Numbered from the stretch's first letter, positions 18,544-26,507 are shown. The stretch: 64,000 bases of DNA from Pyxidicoccus xibeiensis (GCF_024198175.1 NZ_JAJVKV010000001.1:930001-994000), one strand, 5' to 3'. Translations and numbers: made by a program. The notes: generated from the letters alone by a model not told the origin.

Positions 18544-20109
18544 ATGACCCTGTTGCCTTTGACTCTCGTCGCGCTCGCCACCACGTCCCAGGTCTCCTCT
18601 GTCGTCATCTATCCGGACCGCGCGCAGGTGACTCGCGCGCAGTCGGTGACGTGCGGCGGCGCCACCACCGCCGTCTTCGACCACCTGCCCCAGGCGGCCT
18701 CCCGGGACAGCTTCCGCGCCCGCGCCACCGGGGCCACCCTGGAGGGGCTCACCGCGGAGCCGCGGACGCTGGCCGAGACGCTGGAGCCCGAGCGAAAGAA
18801 GTGGGAGGACCGCGGCCTGGAGCTGGACCGCGAGCAGGTGGTGCTGGATGCCGCCGCCCGGCAGGCGAAGGAGCTGGAGCGGCTGTCCCAGGGCTTCACG
18901 GAGGTGGCCGTGGCCCGCATCACCGGCGAGCTCACCGGGCCGAAGCAGGACACGCGGCCCTGGGCCTCGGCCTTCGACTCGGCGACGGCGGTGCGCCTGC
19001 GCGCGGTGAAGGAGGAGCGGGACGTGGCGGAGAAGCAGCGCGCGCTCCAGCAGCGGCAGGCGGAGGTGGACGCGGAGCTGACGCGCCTGAAGACGCTGGG
19101 AGAGCGCAGCGAGCAGCGCGTGGAGGTGCGCCTGTCCTGCCCCGAGGGCGCGCAGGTCCGCGTGGAGCTGACGTACCTGGTGGGCGGCACGTCGTGGACG
19201 CCGCTCTACGAGGCGCGGGCGGAGGAAGGCGCGGGCATCGTGGAGCTGACGTCCCTGGCCACGGTGCGCCAGGCGACGGGCGAGGACTGGGCGGGCGCGA
19301 AGCTCTTCCTGTCCACCGCGCTGCCGCGCCAGGACGCGACGCCGCCGGAGGTCGCGCCGCTGTACGTCTCCGCGTGGAAGAGGCCGAAGGAGCGCAAGGT
19401 GCTGGTGCGGCGGGACGAGCAGCAGCAGCACGCGGAAGGAGGCGTGGAAGGCCCCGAGGCCGAGGGCCAGGGCCTGCGCGTCGCGTCCCAGGGGCTGTCG
19501 GTGCAGTGGGAGGCGCAGGAGGCGACGCGGGTGCCCGGCGACGGCACGGCGGTGCGGGTGCGCCTGGGCCGGCACCGGCTGAAGGCGGACTTCTCCTGGC
19601 GCACGGTGCCCAAGCTGCACCCGGTGGTCTTCCGCGTGGCGCGCCTGGGCAACACCACGCCCTTCCCGCTGCTGCCCGGCCCGCTCAGCGTCTTCCGGAA
19701 CACGGGCTTCCTGGGCCACCAGCGGCTGGCACGGGTGGCGAAGGGCGCGCCCTTCGAGCTGACGTTCGGCCTGGAGGAGGGCCTGCGCGTGAAGCGCACG
19801 GTGGTGGAGGAGGTGCAGCGCCCCAAGGGCCTCTTCGGCGGCAAGCAGCGCTTCCGCTACGTCTACCGCTTCCAGCTCGACAACCTCCGCGGACGCAAGG
19901 AGACGGTGGAGCTGTCCGAGCACATCCCCGTGTCCGAGCTGAGCGACGTGAAGGTGGAGCTGGGGCCGGAGTCCACGGCCGGCTACACGCTCGCGGCGGC
20001 GGACGGCATCGTCACGTGGAAGGTGGCGCTGGCCCCGGGTGAGCAGCGCCAGGTGGACCTCGTCTTCCACGTGGACGCGCCCTCCAGCTACGACACCGGG
20101 AGGCTGTAG
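18544..20109 (+). CDS. MuiA-family protein
   Basis: A 521-residue protein without the insertion of its upstream neighbour. It has a DUF4140-like N-terminus (SVVIYPDRAQVTRAQSVTC), a coiled-coil segment at about residues 75-185 rich in Glu/Arg/Leu, and a DUF4139 domain (ELTYLVGGTSWTPLYEARA ... TGEDWAGAKLFLSTA) ending with strands that bring the chain back. The first about 18 residues are a signal peptide. It begins 10 bp after the preceding gene and is clearly co-transcribed. The two proteins share the family fold and may act as a pair in the envelope. Biochemical function of MuiA proteins is not established. Confidence 0.88.
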   Translation: MTLLPLTLVALATTSQVSSVVIYPDRAQVTRAQSVTCGGATTAVFDHLPQAASRDSFRARATGATLEGLTAEPRTLAETLEPERKKWEDRGLELDREQVVLDAAARQAKELERLSQGFTEVAVARITGELTGPKQDTRPWASAFDSATAVRLRAVKEERDVAEKQRALQQRQAEVDAELTRLKTLGERSEQRVEVRLSCPEGAQVRVELTYLVGGTSWTPLYEARAEEGAGIVELTSLATVRQATGEDWAGAKLFLSTALPRQDATPPEVAPLYVSAWKRPKERKVLVRRDEQQQHAEGGVEGPEAEGQGLRVASQGLSVQWEAQEATRVPGDGTAVRVRLGRHRLKADFSWRTVPKLHPVVFRVARLGNTTPFPLLPGPLSVFRNTGFLGHQRLARVAKGAPFELTFGLEEGLRVKRTVVEEVQRPKGLFGGKQRFRYVYRFQLDNLRGRKETVELSEHIPVSELSDVKVELGPESTAGYTLAAADGIVTWKVALAPGEQRQVDLVFHVDAPSSYDTGRL

Positions 20110-20156
20110 GGGGAGTGGGGGCGCGCATGTGGCTTGCATTCGGGCGCGTTCCCCAT

Positions 20157-20176
20157 GAGACGCGGGCGTGCGTCTC
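20157..20176 (+). terminator. Hairpin in the metallo-beta-lactamase leader
   Basis: GAGACGC-(6 nt)-GCGTCTC, 7 perfect base pairs, followed by a pyrimidine run TCTTTCCC. It sits between the muiA pair and the lactamase, ending 18 nt before the lactamase ATG. It could terminate the upstream operon or act as an attenuator in the lactamase leader. Confidence 0.4.
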
Positions 20177-20194
20177 TCTTTCCCGAGGTCCCCG

Positions 20195-20941
20195 ATGATG
20201 ACTCCCCTCCCCCGACTCCTCCTCTGCGCCGTGCTCGTCTTCAGCGGTGCGTGTGCCTCCACACCGGACCGTGCTGCTGTCGCCGGGGCCAGCGAGTACA
20301 CGGTGGCTGAAGACATCCAGGTCCGCCGGCTCGCGCCCGGCGTGTGGCTGCACACGACGCTGTCGGGGGAGGACTTCGGGCGCTACCCGGCGAACGGGCT
20401 GGTCATTGAGGACGGTGAGGGGACGGTCCTCGTGGACATGGGCTGGAATGCGCGGCAGGGCGAGCAGCTGGTGGCGTGGGCCCGGGACACCCTGCGGCGT
20501 CCGGTCCGCGCGGCCGTGGTGACACACTTCCACCTGGACCGGACGGGCGGCGTGCCCGCGCTCCTGGCCGGGGGAATTCCGGTGTACGCGCTGGCGGAGA
20601 CGGTGAAGCTCGCGGCGGAGACGGGAAAGCCCGTGCCATCACACACGGTGTCCCAGGAAGGAACTGTCGGGCCCGTGGAGGTCTTCTTCCCCGGTGCGGG
20701 GCATGCGGGGGACAACGTGGTGGTGTGGCACCGCGAGAGCGGGGTGCTGTTCGGCGGCTGCTTCGTGAAGGACGGCGAGGCGAAGGACCTGGGCAACCTG
20801 TCGCACGCGGACGTGGCGGCGTGGCCGGCGAGCCTGGACCGCACGCGCCAGCGCTTCCCCGAGGCGAGGGTGGTGGTGCCCGGGCACGGGGCGCCTGGAG
20901 GGCTGGAGCTGCTGACGCATACGCAGTCACTGCTGCGCTGA
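20195..20941 (+). CDS. Subclass B1 metallo-beta-lactamase
   Basis: A 248-residue exported hydrolase. The zinc ligands of subclass B1 are all present: HFHLD (His111, His113, Asp115), His170 in GAGHAGDNVVVW, Cys189 in GGCF and His231 in PGHG. Lys192 and Asn201 match the substrate-binding Lys/Asn of B1 enzymes. The N-terminal signal ends in SGAC at residue 20, so the protein may be lipid-modified. ATG 20195 has GAGG 6 nt upstream; a GTG at 20168 would place the start inside a hairpin. It is expected to hydrolyse penicillins, cephalosporins and carbapenems in the periplasm, and may serve self-protection in a soil predator. No regulator is adjacent. Confidence 0.92.
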   Translation: MMTPLPRLLLCAVLVFSGACASTPDRAAVAGASEYTVAEDIQVRRLAPGVWLHTTLSGEDFGRYPANGLVIEDGEGTVLVDMGWNARQGEQLVAWARDTLRRPVRAAVVTHFHLDRTGGVPALLAGGIPVYALAETVKLAAETGKPVPSHTVSQEGTVGPVEVFFPGAGHAGDNVVVWHRESGVLFGGCFVKDGEAKDLGNLSHADVAAWPASLDRTRQRFPEARVVVPGHGAPGGLELLTHTQSLLR

Positions 20942-21221
20942 ACTCCTCCACAAGTTCCCAACACCGGCCTTCGGGTCTCCGCGCATGGAAGCGGAGGCCC
21001 CTGGGAGCGGAAGCAGCGGCGTCGGGAAGGGCAACCAGGCAGCCATGAACGTTGGGCAGCGCACGCGAGGTGGGTCACTCCATGCTCGCCTGCCTGCCGG
21101 TGTTCGTCTGTCCATGGACATCGCGGGTGGGCGGTGGGGGCGTCGTGAATGGGCGGGCGATCTGACCGTCCCTACCCTGCGCGGAGTCAGCGCGGGCCGG
21201 CGGGTTGGGGATGGAGGGGGC

Positions 21222-22202
21222 ATGAAACGGGTGGCGGCGGTGGCGGTGCTTGCGATGGCTTTGGGCGGGTGCACGGCGTCGAAGATGGAGCAGCGGCATG
21301 GCTGCTGGGTCCGTCAGGTGCGCACGTTCCCCTCGACGGTGAAGGAGGAGATTGGGCCCTGTGCACGGCCGACGCCGGTGTGGTCGGAGGACCGGCTGAC
21401 GCGGCTGGTGCAGGAGTGCGTGATGCACGCGGACTACCGCTGGCAGAGCAGCGCGCTGGTGGCCTGGAACCGGGGTGAGCCGCTGCCCGAGCGCGAGCCG
21501 GAAGAGAAGGTGCTCGGGGCGTGCATGGCCCGAGCGGAGACGGTGCTGAACGCCGAGAAGAGCTCGGTGGAGCAGCAGCTGAGCGAGGTCTCGAAGGAGC
21601 GGGACGCGCTGAAGGCCAGCGCGGAGAAGGAGCGCGAGGAGTACCTGGCGAGCCTGGCGAAGGAGCGCGACCAGTACCAGACGAGCATCGAGAAGGTCCG
21701 CACGCAGCACGACGCCAGCATGGAGCGGGCGCGGGACCAGATGCACGAGAGCAACAACCGGCTGGCGGAGGTGCTGGGCGAGGCGGCGAAGAAGCCAGCG
21801 CCCTCGGCGATAGCGACGGCGACGTCCACGTCGACCAGCGAGGGCAAAGCGAACACGCAGAGTGACTCGCTGGCGCAGGGGGACTCGCGGTCGCGAGGGG
21901 ACTCGACGTCACGGGGTGACTCGGCGACGCAGGGGACACCGGCATCGCGAGGGCCGAAGGTCGCGAAGCCGACGTCCGGTGCGCCGCTGCCGATGTGTCC
22001 GCTGCCCTCGCAGGCGAAGCGGGTCCACGCGAGCACGGCGGGCAAGCAGGACGCGACTGGGACGCCAGAGACCGCGGCGTGCAGCTCCCCGGAGCCTGGC
22101 GAGTCCACTCCTGCTGTGCAGTCCGTCCTGGCGACTCCGCTGCCGCAGACCGCGAAGGCGCCCACGCCGCCCGGCACCGAAGCGCCCGCAGCGGCGGAGT
22201 AG
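21222..22202 (+). CDS. Coiled-coil lipoprotein with low-complexity C-terminus
   Basis: A 326-residue protein with a lipoprotein signal (MKRVAAVAVLAMALGGC, lipobox LGGC). Residues about 20-105 include several Cys and Trp. A coiled coil of about 90 residues rich in Glu/Lys/Ala follows (KERDALKASAEKEREEY...). Next is a Ser/Thr/Ala segment with imperfect GDSxSR repeats, then a Pro/Ala/Thr-rich tail. GGAGGGGG sits just before the ATG. The layout suggests an outer-membrane-anchored, peptidoglycan-spanning structural protein. No specific family recognised. Confidence 0.8.
   Translation: MKRVAAVAVLAMALGGCTASKMEQRHGCWVRQVRTFPSTVKEEIGPCARPTPVWSEDRLTRLVQECVMHADYRWQSSALVAWNRGEPLPEREPEEKVLGACMARAETVLNAEKSSVEQQLSEVSKERDALKASAEKEREEYLASLAKERDQYQTSIEKVRTQHDASMERARDQMHESNNRLAEVLGEAAKKPAPSAIATATSTSTSEGKANTQSDSLAQGDSRSRGDSTSRGDSATQGTPASRGPKVAKPTSGAPLPMCPLPSQAKRVHASTAGKQDATGTPETAACSSPEPGESTPAVQSVLATPLPQTAKAPTPPGTEAPAAAE
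21861..21950 (+). repeat. Five 18-bp tandem units inside the lipoprotein gene
   Basis: Units at 21861, 21879, 21897, 21915 and 21933, each 18 bp; the middle three are close copies of GGGGACTCGxxGxCxCGx and encode GDS(R/T/A)(S/T)(R/Q). The first and last are degenerate. In-frame slippage here would alter the length of the low-complexity region without a frameshift. Confidence 0.6.
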
Positions 22203-22229
22203 GCACGGTCGCTTCAGGCTTAGCACAGC

Positions 22230-22257
22230 CCTCCTCACCAGGAATGGTGAGGAGGGA
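22230..22257. terminator. Bidirectional terminator between convergent genes
   Basis: Perfect 11-bp stem CCCTCCTCACC / GGTGAGGAGGG with a 6-nt loop, lying between the lipoprotein stop (22202) and the immunity gene stop (22260). No T-tract on either side, as is common in GC-rich genomes. Confidence 0.7.
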
Positions 22258-22259
22258 GC

Positions 22260-23102
22260 TCAGACGAAGTGGGCCACCTCCAGCACGTAGCCCTTGGCGT
22301 TCATCCCCGCTAGCACGTCGCGGAGCTTGGGGGAGATGAGCAAGCGGGGCTCGGGGCGCAGTTCGCCACGCCTGACGCCGAACAGCTTGTCGGTGATGCA
22401 CAGGTCGCCGCCGTCATGGCTGGCGCGCTTCACGTACAGCTCGGAGATCTGGTTGAGCCCTGCGACGTGCCCCTTCGGGCAGCGGTGCTCGTCGCGCGCA
22501 TCGAGGTCGAACGGGTTGTTGCCTGCCACTGTCTTCGCATCCAGCTTCAGGGGCTTCGAGGTGAAGACGGGCTGGTACCACTCTGAGGGCCGCGTTGCAT
22601 TGCGCCCCCGATGCAGCACGGGGCGGAACTCCGCGCCACGCAGGCCATGCTCCTGGAACGCGGCGACGAACCGGGAGGACACAATCACCTCTCCCGCGAT
22701 GGTCTGTGCGATGTCCTTGTTCTTGGAGACGCGCGTCGTGTTCAGGATGAGAGGGCCCGTCTGACGGGCACCCGCGCCACAGTGCTTGCACGCGACGGAC
22801 TCATCGTACTCGGTGCCGCACATGGAGCCCGTTGGCTCGAAGTACGTGCGGACGACGAGGTCCAAGAGCTCCGCTGACTCGAGTTCCTCCTCCGTGTATT
22901 TGCGGTGGATGTGCCAGTAGGTAAAAAAGCAGTCGTCCTTCTTGCGATAGTCGCTATCAAGCTGCGCGATTCGCTGCACCTGCCCATCGTTGATGGGCAG
23001 CACGATCTTGCGGAGGCTGTCTCCCAGCGGCATTCCCAGGTCTGGAGGAAGGTGCCGCCGAGCGTCTTCCTCTCCAATCCTGAACTCGATGGTCTGTCGC
23101 AT
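22260..23102 (-). CDS. Putative immunity protein of a Sit-like toxin pair
   Basis: A 280-residue cytoplasmic protein without signal peptide. It has one CxxCG motif (CKHCG) in its centre and a second CPKGH further on, flanked by polar loops; its overall style recalls double-CxxCG immunity proteins of Myxococcus. It begins ATG 23102, two bases after the TGA of the toxin gene (TGACCATG). This junction is identical to that of the other toxin/immunity pair at 48.3 kb. It would neutralise the nuclease-like C-terminus of its partner. A TTG at 23108 is an alternative start with 4-nt overlap. The family is not certain. Confidence 0.72.
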   Translation of the reverse strand: MRQTIEFRIGEEDARRHLPPDLGMPLGDSLRKIVLPINDGQVQRIAQLDSDYRKKDDCFFTYWHIHRKYTEEELESAELLDLVVRTYFEPTGSMCGTEYDESVACKHCGAGARQTGPLILNTTRVSKNKDIAQTIAGEVIVSSRFVAAFQEHGLRGAEFRPVLHRGRNATRPSEWYQPVFTSKPLKLDAKTVAGNNPFDLDARDEHRCPKGHVAGLNQISELYVKRASHDGGDLCITDKLFGVRRGELRPEPRLLISPKLRDVLAGMNAKGYVLEVAHFV

Positions 23103-23104
23103 GG

Positions 23105-23722
23105 TCAAGGAGTGATGCCAATGAGTTGGGGAATCGGGTACTGCGAATAGACACGGACCAGAATCTTCTGGAGCCTCTCAGGAGACGGCCGCTCAGCTTG
23201 ACCGTATTCCATCTCTCGGCGGAACGCCTGCGTCACGGCCTTGTGGTACGCCGTGGGCAGTCGGTAGGTCTGTCCGTTCTTCGTTCCGCCCAGATACATG
23301 GGGATGAAGTGGTGGTTCTCGTATCCCGCGCTGTTGGGGTACTTCGCCTGCGCCTCCTTGAGCCGCTGGTAATAGGTCTGCCTGGCCTGGAGCACCACCG
23401 CCTGATTCGCGGCCCGCTGCGCGCGGAGCTGGGACTGCATCGGCGTGGGCCGTGCCGGAGCGAGGAGCGGAGCCTGACGCACGGGCCTCGCGCCTCCTCC
23501 GCGCCTCGGCGGCCGCGTGGCAACGGCGCCTTCGAGCGGGTCTGCGCCGGCACCCCACACGAGGTGCTCCCAGTGCTCCGGCAGAAATGCACCGTGGAGG
23601 CTGTCATCACCCTCCACGAAGGTGCTGGCCTCTTCACCGGAACGCTCCTCCCGCACGGCCTCCGGTCCGCCCGCGCACGCGAGCAGGCACAGGAGCGAAA
23701 CCACCCAGACTCGAGAACGCAT
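23105..23722 (-). CDS. Sit-like lipoprotein toxin with C-terminal HH-type nuclease domain
   Basis: A 205-residue lipoprotein: signal MRSRVWVVSLLCLLAC (lipobox LLAC), an Arg/Pro/Gly-rich middle, a helix of about 35 residues (LRAQRAANQAVVLQARQTYYQRL), then a compact C-terminal domain with NHHFIPMYLGG and a further His in LPTAYHKAVTQAF. Paired His next to a P-x-x-LGG turn is typical of HNH/His-Me-type nuclease toxin domains. The architecture (lipoprotein plus swappable toxin domain plus immunity gene) is that of Myxococcus Sit toxins, which are delivered by outer-membrane exchange. The ATG at 23722 has GGAGGAG upstream. SitA5 family is a likely home, but this is not confirmed. Confidence 0.78.
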   Translation of the reverse strand: MRSRVWVVSLLCLLACAGGPEAVREERSGEEASTFVEGDDSLHGAFLPEHWEHLVWGAGADPLEGAVATRPPRRGGGARPVRQAPLLAPARPTPMQSQLRAQRAANQAVVLQARQTYYQRLKEAQAKYPNSAGYENHHFIPMYLGGTKNGQTYRLPTAYHKAVTQAFRREMEYGQAERPSPERLQKILVRVYSQYPIPQLIGITP

Positions 23723-24079
23723 CGGCACCGCTCCTCCCAGGGAGTGACCTGAGCTGCCCCGGCGCTCGCGCTCCAACTCCGGTCCCGATGCAGTGCGCCG
23801 GCCCGCGCATTCCAGCACGCCTCCAGCCCCCGCGAGCAAGAGCGTGAGCCGGAACCTCCACCGTGTCAGGCCCTCCGCCACCGCCGCGTCCCTGCGAACC
23901 GACGGAATCCAGAGGTGTCACGGGGCTGTCCCCGGGCTCCCGGGTCCGGGCGTGGGCGCGCTGCGCTTGCGCACCGGGCAGGGTGTCCCCGGGTCCATTG
24001 CCCGCGGTGGCTCCCTCACATCGGGCCGTCCGGCCGGGTCGCCGCGAGGCCCAATGAGAGACTCCACGTCTGGGTCATC
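23723..24079. other. Intergenic region upstream of the Sit-like operon
   Basis: This 357-bp stretch has no supportable gene; the open frames here lack ribosome sites and coding composition. It must hold the promoter for the toxin operon on the minus strand, and its far end abuts the tRNA gene. No clear promoter elements seen. Confidence 0.4.
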
Positions 24080-24151
24080 TCAGAACTAGCTCAATGGAAG
24101 AGCACAAGACACTGAATCTTGGGGTTGGGGGTTCGACTCCCCCGTTCTGAA
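24080..24151 (+). tRNA. tRNA-Gln(CTG)-like gene with atypical anticodon loop
   Basis: A complete cloverleaf of 72 nt can be drawn. The acceptor TCAGAAC pairs with GTTCTGA over 7 bp. The D-arm is GCTC/GAGC with a GG-containing loop. The anticodon stem CAAGA/TCTTG is perfect, with loop CACTGAA. The T-arm is GGGGG/CCCCC with loop TTCGACT. The anticodon by position is CTG (24112-24114), reading CAG. Position 33 is A instead of the near-universal U, the discriminator is A, and the 3' end is ACCG, so CCA is not encoded. It may be a functional but unusual tRNA, or a degenerate copy. Confidence 0.75.
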
Positions 24152-24485
24152 CCGATTCGCCAAATCGGCCATCCAAAGGGAGCCCTGCTCGCAAGCTGAC
24201 GTGAGCGCTGGCCCACCACCTCCACCCTCCCCGCCATGACGCCCGGCCGTCCGCCAGGGCGACAGGCCCACCCCGCGCCGTCAGCGGGAGCGCCTGCCGC
24301 CGTCCGTGGACATGCCCGGCCCATCCGCGCGGAGCGGCCGGAAGCGGCACCGGGCACGCAGTCGGCGCTTCACGTCCGCGAAGGGCGGGGCTCTCACTTT
24401 TCAGCCGTACCCGGGACTCGCGCGGCAACGCGCACTCACCCGTCCCGGTCTCAATGCTCCCCCAGCGGGGGAAGGGAGGTGCGCG
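24152..24485. other. Intergenic region upstream of the slipin gene
   Basis: This 334-bp stretch between the tRNA and the SPFH protein shows no gene or strong structure. The slipin frame remains open back to 24306, but the part before 24486 is not similar in style to SPFH proteins. A GGGAGGTG ribosome site lies at its end. Confidence 0.4.
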
Positions 24486-25610
24486 ATGAGCATCATGCGT
24501 GTGGATGTCGGGCAGAACGAGCGGGCGTTCGTCCTCGTGGACGAGCTGCCGACGCGCTACCTCGTGCCCGGCCGTTACTGGCTCGTGTACCCCTTCCGCA
24601 AGGTGCGGCTGGTGCGCGTGAGCACCGAGCAGCCCATCGTCAACCTCGACACGTCCCTGCTGGCCCTCGTGCCGGAGACGGACCTCCAGCTGGTGGAGCT
24701 CGGCGCCGACGAGCGCGCCGTCCTCTTCCACAAGGGCCGCCCCGTGCGGTGGCTCGGCCGCGGCCAGCACCAGGTGTGGACGGTGGAGCGCATCCCCGGC
24801 CGCGCCCTCGTGCCCGCGACGCCCTCCGTGCGCGTGGAGCGCGTGGACACGTCCGGCGTCGTCACCGCCCCGCTGCGCGACGACGTGCGCGCCCTGGTGC
24901 CCGCCAGCGACTACGTGGAGGCCACCGCCGCCGAGGGCAGCGTCGTGCTGCGCTACGTCGACGGCACGCTGGACGCCGTGCTCCCCGCGGGCCGCCACGC
25001 GGCCTGGACGGTGGCACGCAAGGTCCAGCTCGCCGTCATCGACCTGCGCGAGCGCCTGCTCCACGTCACCGGCCAGGAGGTGATGACCAAGGACCGCGTC
25101 ACCCTGCGCCTCAACCTCTCCGCGGCCTTCCGCGTGGCGGACGCGCGCAGGCTCGCCGTGGTGGCCCGCTCGCCGGATGACGTCCTCTACCTCGCCATGC
25201 AGCTGGCGGCGCGCGAGGCCGTCTCCGTGCGCACGCTGGACGAGCTGCTCGCCTCGCGCGACGAGGTGGCGGGCAGCCTCTTCACCGACGTGAAGGACCG
25301 CGCCGACACCGTCGGCCTGGAGCTGCTGCGCTTCGGCATCAAGGACGTCGTCCTGCCGGGCGACATGAAGGAGCTGCTCAACCGCGTCATCCAGGCGCAG
25401 AAGGAGGCGGAGGCCAACGTCATCCTCCGCCGCGAGGAGACCGCCGCCACGCGCTCCATGGCACAGACGGCGAAGGTGCTGGCGGAGAACCCGCTGCTGG
25501 TGCGCCTCAAGGAGCTGGAGGCCTACAAGGACCTGGCGTCCAAGGTCGGCCAGGTGCACCTGGTGCTCGGCGAGGGCGCGGTGCCCACGCTGCAGCTCAA
25601 GGGCTCCTGA
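24486..25610 (+). CDS. SPFH/slipin-family protein
   Basis: A 374-residue protein beginning MSIMRVDVGQNER. It opens with several short beta-strand repeats typical of the lead-in of slipins and then has the SPFH core (QLAVIDLRERLLHVTGQEVMTKDRVTLRLNLSAAFRVAD) and a C-terminal coiled coil (VIQAQKEAEANVILRREETAATRSMAQTAKVL). There is no N-terminal membrane helix, unlike most stomatins, but the duplicated strand region may associate with partners. SPFH proteins form oligomeric scaffolds on membranes. A strong terminator follows at 25647-25675. Confidence 0.88.
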   Translation: MSIMRVDVGQNERAFVLVDELPTRYLVPGRYWLVYPFRKVRLVRVSTEQPIVNLDTSLLALVPETDLQLVELGADERAVLFHKGRPVRWLGRGQHQVWTVERIPGRALVPATPSVRVERVDTSGVVTAPLRDDVRALVPASDYVEATAAEGSVVLRYVDGTLDAVLPAGRHAAWTVARKVQLAVIDLRERLLHVTGQEVMTKDRVTLRLNLSAAFRVADARRLAVVARSPDDVLYLAMQLAAREAVSVRTLDELLASRDEVAGSLFTDVKDRADTVGLELLRFGIKDVVLPGDMKELLNRVIQAQKEAEANVILRREETAATRSMAQTAKVLAENPLLVRLKELEAYKDLASKVGQVHLVLGEGAVPTLQLKGS

Positions 25611-25646
25611 GGCCCTCGAGGCCGGAGCTTCAAAGACACACACGGA

Positions 25647-25675
25647 GGGCCTCCGGGGGCAAGCCCCGGAGGCCC
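25647..25675. terminator. Terminator between slipin and secreted-protein genes
   Basis: A perfect 12-bp stem GGGCCTCCGGGG / CCCCGGAGGCCC with a 5-nt loop, followed by TTCGTGCTTCT on the plus strand. It serves the slipin gene and probably also the convergent gene ending at 25717. Confidence 0.75.
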
Positions 25676-25716
25676 TTCGTGCTTCTCGCGTCAGCGCACC
25701 AGGACACTGACGCGGC

Positions 25717-26337
25717 TCAAGGGTCCAGGCGAGCCTGGAAGTCAATCCAGTTGCCCCAGAAGGGCCGGTACGTGCAGCTCGTCGGCTTGGAGGCCCACGA
25801 CAGGATGACGCGCATCCGGATGGTGCGGCCGCTGCCCCACGCACACGTGGTCGGCGTGTTGCCCGCCACCGCGTTGACCGAGTGGTACCAGGACGGCCCC
25901 TGCGGCGAGATGTTGTTCGTCACGTGGACAGAGCCCGCCGTGTTGTACTCGAAGACGCCGTTGAGGTCGCAGTCGAAGCAGAACAGCGCGTTCTCGGTGC
26001 TGCCCCCGGGGAAGGGGCCGTAGCCGAAGTTCTGGCGGATCTCCACGTCACACGCCGCCCGCCGCTGCTGGGGGTGCAGCCCGCAGCTGTTCATCCGCTC
26101 GTAGAAGATGTTGAAGTTGGTGCTGGTCGCGACCACGCCCTGCGTCACCGGGCCGCGACAGTGCCCGAACTGCGCCTCCAGTGCAGACTCCGAGGCCCCG
26201 GCATTCACCGCGTTCTGGAATGCGGCACGCGTGTTTTCGTCACAGGTCTGCGCGGCGGCGGTCATCGGAAACCCCGCGCACACCGCGGCCAGCAACGCCA
26301 GCGAACGGAAGACGGACACGACAGGACGACGAGTCAT
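25717..26337 (-). CDS. Secreted Cys-containing protein, unknown
   Basis: A 206-residue protein with a classical signal peptide ending in AAAQ at about residue 30. The mature part has eight Cys, suggesting disulfides, plus many aromatic and Asn residues. Two halves can be told apart: a helical N-terminal part (DENTRAAFQNAVNAGASESALEAQF) and a beta-rich C-terminal part (NGVFEYNTAGSVHVTNNISPQGPSWYHSVNAVAG) that could bind carbohydrate. No family recognised. It is divergent from the acyl-CoA dehydrogenase gene across an AT-rich region. Confidence 0.8.
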   Translation of the reverse strand: MTRRPVVSVFRSLALLAAVCAGFPMTAAAQTCDENTRAAFQNAVNAGASESALEAQFGHCRGPVTQGVVATSTNFNIFYERMNSCGLHPQQRRAACDVEIRQNFGYGPFPGGSTENALFCFDCDLNGVFEYNTAGSVHVTNNISPQGPSWYHSVNAVAGNTPTTCAWGSGRTIRMRVILSWASKPTSCTYRPFWGNWIDFQARLDP

Positions 26338-26436
26338 GAGTGGCCCCTTTTCGGGCTCGGACTTCGAGCCTCATCAAACCACCAAGGATGGCGGTTTTTG
26401 AAGGCTAAGCTTGTTTAACAGTTATTTCCATGACTA

Positions 26437-26451
26437 TTCACTACGAGTGAA
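26437..26451. promoter_or_regulatory. Palindrome TTCACT-N3-AGTGAA in a divergent promoter region
   Basis: A 15-bp symmetric element located in the AT-rich gap (26338-26507) between the divergently transcribed secreted-protein and acyl-CoA dehydrogenase genes. It has the size of a dimeric repressor operator. No regulator gene is adjacent. Confidence 0.35.
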
Positions 26452-26507
26452 CCCGTAGCCCGGAGGCGACTGACTCGCGAATCAACCTCGGCTAGCTTCG
26501 GCGCTCC

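Noticed and set aside
16074-18608. 844-codon minus-strand frame across the first muiA gene
   Set aside because: It spans the opposite strand of the MuiA gene and the end of the SDR gene and shows only shadow composition.
20168-20194. GTG start for the metallo-beta-lactamase at 20168
   Set aside because: It lies inside a hairpin and lacks a ribosome site; ATG 20195 has GAGG at good spacing.
21861-21950. CRISPR-like repeats
   Set aside because: The 18-bp units are contiguous, in frame within a gene and without spacers, so this is a coding repeat.
23723-23881. Longer N-terminus for the first Sit-like toxin
   Set aside because: The extension would bury the lipoprotein signal; ATG 23722 has GGAGGAG upstream and starts the signal peptide.
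24080-24151. Prophage attachment site at the tRNA
   Set aside because: No integrase, no second copy of the tRNA 3' end and no phage genes are seen in the window.
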